14,585 bases of DNA from Nitrososphaerota archaeon (GTDB taxonomy: Archaea > Thermoproteota > Nitrososphaeria > Nitrososphaerales > Nitrososphaeraceae): contig VBPR01000205.1 in assembly GCA_005877345.1 (NCBI GenBank), positions 1 to 14,585 of the forward strand. The letters are read 5' to 3'. Position 1 is the stretch's first letter; each line of letters opens with the position of its first letter. A program made the translations under genes and the position numbers. Below are positions 7,348 to 13,276 of this stretch, piece by piece. The notes under the pieces are model-generated. The model worked only from the letters and a program-made list of their open reading frames with translations, was not told the origin of the DNA and ran no database searches.

Positions 7348-8122
7348 TATTCCTTAATGCCTCGTTTGGTTTTTCGCTATTAAAAATAATTCTTGATAAT
7401 GCATTGAGTATCTGTGGCGGATTCTTGTGTTGGAATATGTTTCGTCCAAAGGTAACACCAATCGCTCCAGCTTGCATCGCACCATCACACATTTCCAATA
7501 TGTCCTCATCGGTAGTTGCTTTTGGTCCTCCAGCAATAACCACAGGAACAGGGCATACTCTTATAACATTTTTAAAAGAATCCCTATCTCCGGTATAAAC
7601 AGTTTTAACAATATCTGCTCCCGCCTCTGCACCAATCCTGGCTACATGGGACACTATATCTACGTTATATGGATCCCTAATGTTTTCACCTCTAGGGTAC
7701 ATCATTGCAATTAATGGAACATTCCACTCATTACATTTGTCTGAAATCATTCCTAACTTTTGAAGCATGTCGGGTTCCTCCTTAGCGCCAATATTTATGT
7801 GAACTGAAATACCATCGGCGCCAAGCCTAATTGCCTCCTCTACACTACCCATCTGTACTTTCTTATTTGGCGAGAGTCCCAGAGAAGTACTAGCGGATAA
7901 ATGTGCGATTAATCCTACAGTGGGAGGCCGTGGCAATGATTTGATAATCCCTTTGTTTATTATAATACTTGTAACACCAGATTTTTCACATTTGTAAATA
8001 AGCCCATAAACATCTTCCAATCCGGGTATTGGACCATTTGTTATTCCATGGTCCATAGGGATACAAAGCATTTTACCATTCTTTAGAATCCTTGAGAGTC
8101 TTATCTGTCTGCCAATAGCCAT
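7328..8122 (-). CDS. aroA': 2-amino-3,7-dideoxy-D-threo-hept-6-ulosonate synthase (ADH synthase)
   Basis: Class I (Schiff-base) aldolase of the DhnA/FbaB family that condenses a 6-deoxy-5-ketofructose phosphate with aspartate semialdehyde, the first step of the archaeal route to dehydroquinate. Catalytic positions visible: D24 in PMDHG, Y142 in MMYPRG and K173 in IVKTVYTGD, the Schiff-base lysine. The phosphate-binding GRNIFQ is at about 226-231. The length (264 aa) is normal. The direct overlap with the dehydroquinate synthase II gene separates it from fructose-bisphosphate aldolase paralogues of the same fold. The ATG at 8122 gives the usual N-terminus; no Shine-Dalgarno sequence is seen, so a leaderless transcript is likely. 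The product feeds Phe, Tyr and Trp synthesis. Confidence 0.96.
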   Translation of the reverse strand: MAIGRQIRLSRILKNGKMLCIPMDHGITNGPIPGLEDVYGLIYKCEKSGVTSIIINKGIIKSLPRPPTVGLIAHLSASTSLGLSPNKKVQMGSVEEAIRLGADGISVHINIGAKEEPDMLQKLGMISDKCNEWNVPLIAMMYPRGENIRDPYNVDIVSHVARIGAEAGADIVKTVYTGDRDSFKNVIRVCPVPVVIAGGPKATTDEDILEMCDGAMQAGAIGVTFGRNIFQHKNPPQILNALSRIIFNSEKPNEALRNIVSSKK

Positions 8123-8311
8123 TAATATGTAAATAATTTTGTTATCTGACTTAAAAGTGATATGCTTCTTTTATTTTGCGAGTTGAAATTGCATCAGGTA
8201 ATCTACTCTTTTTGAAGTTAAAAAAAACCATTTTGGAAATGAAAATAATTTAGATAGAATCCAGTTTAGTTAAACAAGATACAATGGAAAAATTAATAAC
8301 CAGAAAATTTT

Positions 8312-8659
8312 TTAATGTAGAGCCTCATTTCCCCTTTTTTGGGTTCCTATATCTATTGCCTCGGCAACTGTCGAGATGAAAATTTTTCCATCTCCGGGAG
8401 AACCGGTACTTGCAGCATCCAAAATGGTCTTTACTACCTTATCAACTTCTGAATCATCCACAACTGTAGATAGATTTGCCCTAGCAGAAAATTCTGAAGT
8501 ATATTTTCCGGTGCCACGTCCAGATTGTACTACAGGTTTTTCACCTTTACCCCTGCCCTTTCCGTCTGTTATTGTACACCCCTTAAGTCCTATCTCTTTC
8601 AGCTTTTCGTTTAACTCGGGGATTTTTTCACTATGCACTATCGCTTCAATACGCTTCAT
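8312..8659 (-). CDS. PII-family signal-transduction protein, divergent
   Basis: Homologue of GlnB/GlnK, trimeric sensors that bind ATP/ADP and 2-oxoglutarate and control ammonium uptake and nitrogen enzymes. The fold is clear: MKRIEAIVHSEKI start, KGRGKG before the T-loop, GKYTSEF where E. coli has AEYMVDF (so Tyr53 corresponds to the modified Tyr51), and the B-loop TGSPGDGKIF. Unusual points: the T-loop tip differs (EKPVVQSGRGTG); the glutamine that binds 2-oxoglutarate/Mg (Q39) is replaced; and the C-loop arginines R101/R103 that hold the ATP phosphates are replaced (IDIGTQ instead of IRIRTG). Ligand binding may therefore be changed. No amt ammonium transporter is adjacent. The gene is transcribed toward aroA' but lies 189 bp away and is probably a separate unit. 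Start ATG at 8659. Confidence 0.94.
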   Translation of the reverse strand: MKRIEAIVHSEKIPELNEKLKEIGLKGCTITDGKGRGKGEKPVVQSGRGTGKYTSEFSARANLSTVVDDSEVDKVVKTILDAASTGSPGDGKIFISTVAEAIDIGTQKRGNEALH

Positions 8660-9047
8660 ATTTTCACATAAATATATAAAGAATATAAGGTTTTCAAATA
8701 TCTTTAAACAAATTAAAAATTTAACATAAGATTATAGGATAACATTATTATCATAGTATTGCATTTTTAAATTACTATGTCTTGATAATCCTCATCTAAA
8801 CATAAAAAGTAAATAAATCAAAATAGATATGAAATTGGCATTTTTAGAAAACAGGTTGAAGACCATATTGAAATAAAGTAATTATTTTTGTATTTAGGCA
8901 ATACTAGTCGTATTACTTTTTGTAATCTCAAAGTACTGATACTGTATATAGTAACGTTTTTATTAAATAATACAGCCTGGAATCTAAATGATTCAATCAA
9001 TAATATTAAAGTGGATAGAAGTTGGAGAAGATAAAGAAAGCTAAAAT
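8660..9047. other. 388-bp intergenic region
   Basis: A+T-rich spacer between the repeat-protein gene and the PII gene, both on the minus strand. Apart from the PII promoter at its left end it holds only short frames: a 60-codon minus-strand frame (8818-9000), rich in Ile/Leu/Ser/Tyr and with no recognisable features, and a 15-codon plus-strand frame at 8829. A 5-bp stem-loop (ATTAC-TTTTT-GTAAT) lies near 8909-8923. I see no RNA gene. Confidence 0.5.
8670..8689 (-). promoter_or_regulatory. TATA-box region of the PII gene
   Basis: Two A+T boxes lie upstream of the ATG at 8659: TTTATATATTT (8670-8680) and CTTATATTC (8681-8689). The second, at 22-30 nt upstream, has the spacing expected for a leaderless transcript; the first matches the consensus better but is close to the start codon. 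Confidence 0.4.
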
Positions 9048-9728
9048 CTATTTGAATAAATCGATATCTAAAATATTTTTCATTTTGAAAACAAAATCAT
9101 CAAATGTATTTTGATTCCCTAGTTTGGAAAAACTATTATTATCGAAACTCTGTACAATAGTTGAATTATACATGGATTTCTGAAATGATTGTTTTATTTC
9201 ACCTACAGGATCCGAAGTACTTTCATTCTTTGCGATAGGTTGTTTATTGGTGTTCAATGTATTGTTGGTAGAGTTTCCTTGTATTCTTTCATTAGTAGGA
9301 CTATCTTCAGCTATAGAATTATTATTTTTCCCTAGGGTAAGACTTGAAGGCAATTTGTTCTCAAAACTACTTTTAGCAGAATCTTCACCCATATTGGCGG
9401 TTTTACTAGTTAACATATTTACAGTATCTCCAATCATTCCATTTATCGAACCGGATAATACTTGATTTACGGTCTCAGTTATCGATGATGAGGTATCTTT
9501 GGTGCTTGCGTTAGGCTGTGCATTAGGGGTGCTTGCGTTAGGCTGTGCATTAGGGGTGCTTGCGTTAGGCTGTGCATTAGGGGTGCTTGCGTTAGGCTGT
9601 GCATTAGGCGATAAGTTATTTGTCGTAGATAAGTTTGGTTGCGCGTTAGTTAATCCGTAGTTAACAAATAATATAAAGCCTATCAGAATTATGATATAGG
9701 GATAATATAATTTGAAATTTCTTGACAC
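9048..9728 (-). CDS. Exported repeat-containing protein with glycosylation sequons
   Basis: Unrecognised exported protein of 226 residues. A hydrophobic segment at about 10-27 forms a signal peptide or N-terminal anchor. Residues about 41-76 are four copies of the nonapeptide PNAQPNAST; each contains the sequon N-A-S, so the stretch could be a glycosylated, extended spacer. A diverged half copy (NAQPNLST) lies at 28-35, just after the signal. The remainder is Ser/Thr/Asn-rich and low in complexity, ending in an amphipathic segment (FDDFVFKMKNILDIDLF). There are no cysteines and no catalytic motifs. The start is GTG at 9726-9728, supported by a TATA-like box 23-32 nt upstream. Role in envelope structure or adhesion is only inferred from composition. 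Confidence 0.75.
   Translation of the reverse strand: MSRNFKLYYPYIIILIGFILFVNYGLTNAQPNLSTTNNLSPNAQPNASTPNAQPNASTPNAQPNASTPNAQPNASTKDTSSSITETVNQVLSGSINGMIGDTVNMLTSKTANMGEDSAKSSFENKLPSSLTLGKNNNSIAEDSPTNERIQGNSTNNTLNTNKQPIAKNESTSDPVGEIKQSFQKSMYNSTIVQSFDNNSFSKLGNQNTFDDFVFKMKNILDIDLFK
9501..9608 (-). repeat. Tandem repeat, four identical 27-bp units
   Basis: Four copies of a 27-bp unit (9501-9527, 9528-9554, 9555-9581, 9582-9608), identical base for base, in frame inside the 9048-9728 gene. Each encodes PNAQPNAST. Complete identity, including third codon positions, points to recent expansion by slippage or recombination, so copy number probably varies between strains. Confidence 0.97.
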
Positions 9729-9745
9729 TTGAACAGGTCAAGAAA
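9718..9745. repeat. Inverted repeat over the start of the repeat-protein gene
   Basis: TTTCTTGAC and GTCAAGAAA (9718-9726 and 9737-9745) form a perfect 9-bp inverted repeat around a 10-nt centre. It includes the GTG start codon and ends 6 nt from the TATA-like box. Position suggests a repressor operator at the transcription start; if the transcript begins further upstream it would instead be an RNA hairpin hiding the start codon. Confidence 0.5.
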
Positions 9746-10153
9746 ATTACTAATAAATTATCAGGTTCACATGTTGTGTCTTCAGGGTAAATAATTGTGA
9801 TCCTGAGGTTCAAAAATTGAACAGGACTCACTCGTGTGCATCATCTTCGTATTTTTGAAATTGGCAGTTCCATAATCAAATAATTACTTATATGTGCAAA
9901 CGAAGTAACGAAGAATTGAATTCATATATTCGTTTTAGTTGGTGTGTTCTACCTCCTTAAAACAATAACAAATGCAACTGGCCAATTAGAGTTCACCAAA
10001 CGTAGTTAATTTATCCCAAAAGGTGTCAGTCAAAATAATGAGAACTAATTTCTTTCGCGTAAACCGATAATATTGATAAATACGTTACTAATTATAAATA
10101 TTGTTGGTTGTGCAAATTAAAAGTATTTGTTATTTATGAAAAAAATAGAGTTG
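9729..10153. other. 425-bp intergenic region with clustered TGAAC half-sites
   Basis: Holds the promoter of the repeat-protein gene (TATA-like TAATAAATTA at 9751-9760) and a cluster of TGAAC/GTTCA half-sites at 9730-9734, 9765-9769, 9808-9812 and 9818-9822. The last two form a hairpin (9801-9826: TCCT, bulge GAG, GTTCAA, loop AAA, TTGAAC, AGGA). The sequence TTGAACAGG occurs twice, at 9729-9737 and 9817-9825. From 9830 to 10153 I see no gene; a minus-strand AAGGAGGT near 9953-9960 is not followed by a reading frame of useful length. Confidence 0.5.
9751..9760 (-). promoter_or_regulatory. TATA-like box of the repeat-protein gene
   Basis: TAATTTATTA on the minus strand is centred about 27 nt upstream of the GTG at 9728, as expected for a leaderless transcript. 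The 9-bp inverted repeat lies between it and the coding region. Confidence 0.4.
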
Positions 10154-10786
10154 TCATTCCATTAAATGCCGAACATCTCCTTCCAGAATTCCAGATTCAT
10201 TGTGGAGTCTATCAATGTGCTTTGAAAGACCTTCTTTTGTATCAAAAGGGGAGCCACAATATGCACAGCTGAACTTTGCCTTGCTAGAATCCTTCACATA
10301 TTCTATAGCCTTAGTATCGATAATACATACCGGTGTTCCATGAAGAACCTCATCTATCGATGAAAGAGCAATTTGCTCCATTTTCCTGGAAATATCCTCG
10401 CGTGAAATTATTCCAAGAACAGCAGAATATGCATGAACCATTAACTGCCTTACATTACGCTTATTCATGATTGTAAGGGCGTCTCTTATAGTGTTTTGCG
10501 GACTCACTGCAAGGACAGGAGATGTCATTATTTCCCTGAGTTTAATCTTAGAAGGATTCTTGCCCTCAGACGTTACCTTATAAAGTATATCTGTTTTGCT
10601 AACCATTCCTACTACCTCGCCTAAGTGGGAAGCAAGCACGCTACGCTGATTTTTTTCCTTCATTCTCTTTATTGCCTCATCTAGGGTCCTATCTGCCTCT
10701 AGTATAATTGCATCATTATTCATTATATTTCCAACAGGCCATGAAAGCAGCGATGAAATGCTTTCTGAAACTAAGGGACTAGTCAT
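10154..10786 (-). CDS. CBS-domain pair with C-terminal C2H2 zinc finger
   Basis: Predicted energy-sensing regulator. Two CBS domains (about residues 16-70 and 83-136) form a Bateman module, which in characterised proteins binds AMP, ATP, S-adenosylmethionine or similar ligands (VGNIMNNDAIILEADRTLDE; REIMTSPVLAVSPQNTIRDA). A linker of about 35 residues leads to a zinc finger at 172-195: C174-x2-C177-x12-H190-x4-H195. The finger has classical C2H2 spacing and could bind nucleic acid or protein, so the likely role is ligand-controlled regulation, but the target is unknown. There are no membrane segments. The gene stands alone with a good TATA box, downstream of L13e on the same strand. Start ATG at 10786. 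Length of 210 aa fits two CBS domains plus one finger. Confidence 0.92.
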   Translation of the reverse strand: MTSPLVSESISSLLSWPVGNIMNNDAIILEADRTLDEAIKRMKEKNQRSVLASHLGEVVGMVSKTDILYKVTSEGKNPSKIKLREIMTSPVLAVSPQNTIRDALTIMNKRNVRQLMVHAYSAVLGIISREDISRKMEQIALSSIDEVLHGTPVCIIDTKAIEYVKDSSKAKFSCAYCGSPFDTKEGLSKHIDRLHNESGILEGDVRHLME

Positions 10787-10805
10787 GAATATATTATTGA
10801 TAGGA

Positions 10806-10821
10806 TATATTTATATATATT
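10806..10821 (-). promoter_or_regulatory. TATA box of the CBS-zinc finger gene
   Basis: A 16-bp alternating A/T stretch (AATATATATAAATATA on the minus strand) lies 20-35 nt upstream of the ATG at 10786. It contains a near-consensus TATA box at the right distance for a leaderless transcript. Confidence 0.55.
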
Positions 10822-10895
10822 CACAATCAGCTAGACCATTTTTGACTTAGAATCGATTTATAGAATGTAAAATATTAGTTAAATCCAAATAAAAT

Positions 10896-11174
10896 TTAAG
10901 ATTTTTGTTTGGTGCTTTTTCTGACTCTTTTTTGTTTTGCCTTGCGAACTGTCTTTGGAATTTCCTTACCTAAAGCAGCCTTAAGTTGTTCAATATTTTC
11001 CTTATGGGTGGTTTTTCGAAAAGGATCAATGGGTATCTTATTTTTTCGTGCGACGCGAATATCTGTTACTCCTGATTCTACTAGTTCGCTCTTAGAATAG
11101 CCTCTTCCATTTCTGGTAATTAGGATTCCATTGTTTACTGTCTTCACGATTCCAGGCTTAATTGCATCCTTCAT
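10896..11174 (-). CDS. rpl13e: Ribosomal protein L13e
   Basis: Large-subunit ribosomal protein of the eukaryote-like L13e family, found in some archaea and absent from bacteria. The 92-residue product is the short archaeal form, lacking the long eukaryotic N-terminal part. Recognisable segments are the RGYSKSELVESGV motif (about 24-36), ARKNKIPIDPFRK (about 42-54), the region ENIEQLKAAL (about 59-68) and a very basic Lys/Arg tail (about 74-92) suited to binding rRNA. The ATG at 11174 is preceded by an A+T-rich stretch (TTTAATTTAG, about 22-31 nt upstream). It stands apart from other ribosomal genes, next to the tRNA gene transcribed divergently from it. Confidence 0.9.
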   Translation of the reverse strand: MKDAIKPGIVKTVNNGILITRNGRGYSKSELVESGVTDIRVARKNKIPIDPFRKTTHKENIEQLKAALGKEIPKTVRKAKQKRVRKSTKQKS

Positions 11175-11311
11175 AATCTACAGAATTTAAAGATCTAAAT
11201 TAAAGGTTTCTTGTCGTTTAAGCACGCATTCTATTAACATGATTAAATTTTTGGATAAGATTGATTTCATAAAGTTTCAACTTGAAATCAAAGATAATCT
11301 ATACTTTGAAT

Positions 11312-11320
11312 AAAATATAT
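11312..11320 (+). promoter_or_regulatory. TATA box of the tRNA gene
   Basis: AAAATATAT is centred about 41 nt before the mature tRNA 5' end. A start about 25 nt downstream, near 11341, would give a leader of roughly 16 nt to be removed by RNase P. Confidence 0.5.
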
Positions 11321-11348
11321 TATGTTCAAAAAATCATTTGGGTCAGGG

Positions 11349-11373
11349 AGCTGAGCGCCGGGGTAGCTCAGCT
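11349..11373 (+). repeat. Leader/D-arm inverted repeat across the tRNA 5' end
   Basis: AGCTGAGC (11349-11356), the last eight leader bases, is a perfect complement of GCTCAGCT (11366-11373) in the D-arm. The 9-nt loop is the first nine bases of the tRNA. Pairing in the precursor would compete with the D-arm and end exactly at the RNase P cut site. Confidence 0.6.
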
Positions 11374-11431
11374 TGGTCAGAGCGTTCGACTCATAATCGA
11401 AAGGCCGCGGGCTCAAGTCCCGCCTCCGGCA
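11357..11431 (+). tRNA. tRNA with CAT anticodon, probably elongator tRNA-Met
   Basis: A complete 75-nt cloverleaf without intron. The acceptor stem GCCGGGG pairs with CTCCGGC (one G-T pair). The D-arm is GCTC/GAGC, the anticodon stem TTCGA/TCGAA closes the loop CTCATAA with CAT at 11392-11394, and the T-arm GCGGG/CCCGC encloses CTCAAGT. The discriminator is A and CCA is not encoded. The anticodon stem lacks the three G-C pairs of initiator tRNA and the acceptor does not begin with A, so it is not the initiator. Elongator Met is favoured; an isoleucine tRNA with a modified CAT anticodon is the alternative, which would usually have a different acceptor stem. Confidence 0.93.
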
Positions 11432-11474
11432 CGTAATTTTTGACATCAAAATGCCATTGCTCAAAAATAAAGAG

Positions 11475-11482
11475 ATATTTAT
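11475..11482 (+). promoter_or_regulatory. TATA-like box before the DedA gene
   Basis: TATTTATG is centred about 27 nt before the TTG at 11506, giving a leaderless start there. This helps choose 11506 over the upstream TTG at 11440, which would begin 9 nt past the tRNA end. Confidence 0.35.
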
Positions 11483-11505
11483 GCCATCCTTTTTCTAAAA
11501 ATTCA

Positions 11506-12147
11506 TTGTCAATCACATTTGAAATTCTAAAGCCGGTTATAGATTTTGTCATATCATTTATATCCAGCCTTGGATACCCGGGAATATTTTTATTGATGAT
11601 TTTAGAAAGCGCGCTTATTCCTATACCAAGCGAAATCATTATGCCATTCTCTGGCTTTCTCGTTAGTAAGGGGACTTTTGAGGCAATAAGTGTGGTACTT
11701 GCTGGTACCATTGGCAATCTTGTTGGTTCAATCTTAACATATTACCTTGGATTAAAAGCAGGAAGGGCTTTCATATTAAAATATGGAAAATACATATTAT
11801 TTAAAAAAAGCCATCTTGAACTTACTGAAGAGTTGTTTCAAAAATATGGTGATAAAATTTCATTCTTTTGTAGATTGTTACCCGCAATACGAACTTACAT
11901 CTCCCTTCCATGCGGGGTAGGAAAAGCTAACTTTATCAAGTTTGCAATTTATACATTTTTAGGATCCCTTGTTTGGAATTCAATGTTAACTTACGTAGGT
12001 ATCTTATTAGGAAATAACTGGAATAATATCGACAAATATGCAATATATCTCGACATAGTATCAGCTTGCGTAATAGCCGTATTTGTAATTTGGTTTGTTG
12101 CCAAAATTCGAAGGCGAAATAAAACGAATCAAAAAAGCGAAGTTTAA
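11506..12147 (+). CDS. DedA-family membrane protein
   Basis: Integral membrane protein of the DedA (SNARE-associated/VTT) family. Bacterial members move lipid carriers such as undecaprenyl phosphate or phospholipids across the membrane; an archaeal lipid or dolichol-type carrier is a reasonable guess here. Family features are the re-entrant motif ESALIPIPSEIIMPFSGFL near the N-terminus, the glycine-rich segment LAGTIGNLVGSILTYYLGLKAG, and the arginine motif RLLPAIRTYISLPCGVGKA, followed by two hydrophobic segments and a basic tail. With the TTG at 11506 the protein is 213 aa, typical of the family. An in-frame TTG at 11440 would add 22 residues (SKCHCSKIKRYLCHPF) that look non-coding and almost touch the tRNA. 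No Shine-Dalgarno sequence is visible. Confidence 0.92.
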   Translation: MSITFEILKPVIDFVISFISSLGYPGIFLLMILESALIPIPSEIIMPFSGFLVSKGTFEAISVVLAGTIGNLVGSILTYYLGLKAGRAFILKYGKYILFKKSHLELTEELFQKYGDKISFFCRLLPAIRTYISLPCGVGKANFIKFAIYTFLGSLVWNSMLTYVGILLGNNWNNIDKYAIYLDIVSACVIAVFVIWFVAKIRRRNKTNQKSEV

Positions 12148-12208
12148 TATGATGATTATAGAGAAATACAATGAGAGTCAAGAACCGTTTCGATACGTTT
12201 TCGATAGA

Positions 12209-12219
12209 TTATTTATTTG
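12209..12219 (+). promoter_or_regulatory. Possible TATA box of the phosphodiesterase gene
   Basis: TTATTTATTTG lies 33-43 nt before the ATG at 12252, so the leader would be about 12 nt. It is a moderate match, and other A+T-rich stretches nearby could serve. Confidence 0.3.
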
Positions 12220-12251
12220 CATTTGAGTAATTAACAATACCGGTATAATTA

Positions 12252-12767
12252 ATGAATATTGGCATAATTTCTGATACCCATGATGACTTGTCTAATTTAA
12301 AAAATGCGGTTAGGACATTTAATGAAAGAAAAGTGAGTTATGTAATACATGCAGGAGATTATGTTTTCCCTGGCGTAGTAAAGGAATTTAAAAACTTTAA
12401 CGGCAAACTGGTAGGAGTACTTGGAAACAACGATGGTGAAAAATTTGGCTTGCTAAAAAGTTTTCAAGAAATTGGTGGAGAGCTGCACGGAGAATTTGGG
12501 GACCTCGAATTAGATGGTCTCAGAATTGCTATATATCATGGAACAAATAATGAATTAACTAACACTATTATTACAAGTCAAATATACGATTTGGTCATTT
12601 GTGGACATACTCATCAGAAACGCGATGATAAAATAGGCAATACTTTGGTATTAAACCCTGGTTGCGCACACAAGAACTTTCCAAATATAGATGGAATTAT
12701 TGAGACAGAGCCATCAGTCATAATATACAATACTTCTAATAAATCCTACCAATTTGTCAGATTGTAA
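12252..12767 (+). CDS. YfcE/MJ0936-family metallophosphoesterase
   Basis: Small cytoplasmic metal-dependent phosphodiesterase of the calcineurin-like superfamily. Characterised relatives (E. coli YfcE, Methanocaldococcus MJ0936) hydrolyse phosphodiester model substrates; the natural substrate is not known. All five metal-binding motifs are present: D8-x-H10 (SDTHDD), D36 (HAGDY), N60 (GNND), H96 (YHGT), and H119-x-H121 (GHTH), followed by NPG at about 135-137. At 171 aa it has the usual family length. The gene is transcribed toward aIF5A and the two converge with 59 bp between them. Start ATG at 12252 matches the typical N-terminus (MNIGIISDTHDD). Confidence 0.94.
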   Translation: MNIGIISDTHDDLSNLKNAVRTFNERKVSYVIHAGDYVFPGVVKEFKNFNGKLVGVLGNNDGEKFGLLKSFQEIGGELHGEFGDLELDGLRIAIYHGTNNELTNTIITSQIYDLVICGHTHQKRDDKIGNTLVLNPGCAHKNFPNIDGIIETEPSVIIYNTSNKSYQFVRL

Positions 12768-12826
12768 AATATCCTTTTATGATAAGCCTGGTGGTAAGGA
12801 TTTCATAAATGTCCCCTTAGTTAGAT

Positions 12827-13219
12827 CTAGCTTTTTATTCTAATTATTTTTACCCTTTCAAGAACTTTCCAATATTCAACTTCTGCTCCTTGCACAATTT
12901 GATCTCTTATTTCGTCTAGCACTGATGAAGTTTCAAACATTTCAAATGTCTCAAGATCCATTACCTGAAAAGTTTCTCCAGAAATGGAAATGATTTGACC
13001 GTTTCTCTTATCGATAAGGGGAACATCTACGCTGGCAGAAACAGGGGAGACCAAGCTATGTTTCGACCCAGTGAAAACAGAAATTGCAGAGACTCTCGCT
13101 TTTGCTGAACCATGTTTTCCAGGCTTACTGTGATCATATGATACTATTCTGCAAGGTTCGTTGTCTATAATGATATAGGAGCCTACCTTTAGACTCCCTA
13201 AATCCATTGGTTTGCTCAA
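12827..13219 (-). CDS. eif5a: Translation initiation factor aIF5A
   Basis: Archaeal homologue of eIF5A and EF-P, which helps the ribosome at hard-to-make peptide bonds such as proline runs. The N-terminal SH3-like domain (LGSLKVGSYIIIDNEPCRIV) leads to the modification loop SKPGKHGSAK, with K35 (in PGKHG) the lysine converted to deoxyhypusine or hypusine. The C-terminal OB-fold domain follows (about 70-130). At 130 aa it is normal for archaea. The loop has HGS where HGH is commoner. The start is a TTG at 13217-13219 giving MSKPMDLGSL; the ATG at 13206 would remove four residues. A TATA-like box is at 13249-13256 with a 16-bp palindrome directly before it. A deoxyhypusine synthase gene is not in this window. 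Confidence 0.96.
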   Translation of the reverse strand: MSKPMDLGSLKVGSYIIIDNEPCRIVSYDHSKPGKHGSAKARVSAISVFTGSKHSLVSPVSASVDVPLIDKRNGQIISISGETFQVMDLETFEMFETSSVLDEIRDQIVQGAEVEYWKVLERVKIIRIKS

Positions 13220-13248
13220 TATTGGTCGAAAAAATAGAAAAATGTTTC

Positions 13249-13256
13249 ATATTTAA
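13249..13256 (-). promoter_or_regulatory. TATA-like box of aIF5A
   Basis: TTAAATAT on the minus strand is centred about 33 nt before the TTG at 13219, giving a leader of roughly 8 nt. Confidence 0.4.
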
Positions 13257-13257
13257 C

Positions 13258-13273
13258 GGTTCTGATCAGAACC
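13258..13273. repeat. Perfect 16-bp palindrome upstream of aIF5A
   Basis: GGTTCTGATCAGAACC reads the same on both strands. It lies 1 bp upstream of the aIF5A TATA-like box (13249-13256), over the TFB-recognition position, and 3 bp past the stop of the upstream 201-aa gene. An operator for aIF5A is the favoured reading. A terminator for the upstream gene is the other possibility, since T5 and T6 runs follow on the minus strand. Confidence 0.55.
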
Positions 13274-13276
13274 AGA

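Noticed and set aside
8818..9000. 60-aa minus-strand frame in the spacer downstream of the repeat-protein gene
   Set aside because: Low-complexity Ile/Leu/Ser/Tyr composition, no TATA box or Shine-Dalgarno sequence in place, no recognisable motif.
9501..9608. CRISPR-like array
   Set aside because: The 27-bp units are directly adjacent with no spacers and lie in frame inside a coding sequence.
9953..9960. AAGGAGGT, a perfect Shine-Dalgarno match on the minus strand
   Set aside because: The nearest ATG is about 27 nt downstream and opens only 13 codons.
11391..11717. 108-aa minus-strand frame ending in EAGLEPAAFRL
   Set aside because: Its C-terminus is the antisense of the tRNA, a well-known false protein tail, and the rest is antisense to the DedA gene.
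12771..12809. Two crossing inverted repeats (ATCCTT/AAGGAT and TTTATGA/TCATAAA) between the phosphodiesterase and aIF5A genes, geometrically a pseudoknot
   Set aside because: Short A+T-rich stems sharing a base, in a convergent 3' region; likely chance.
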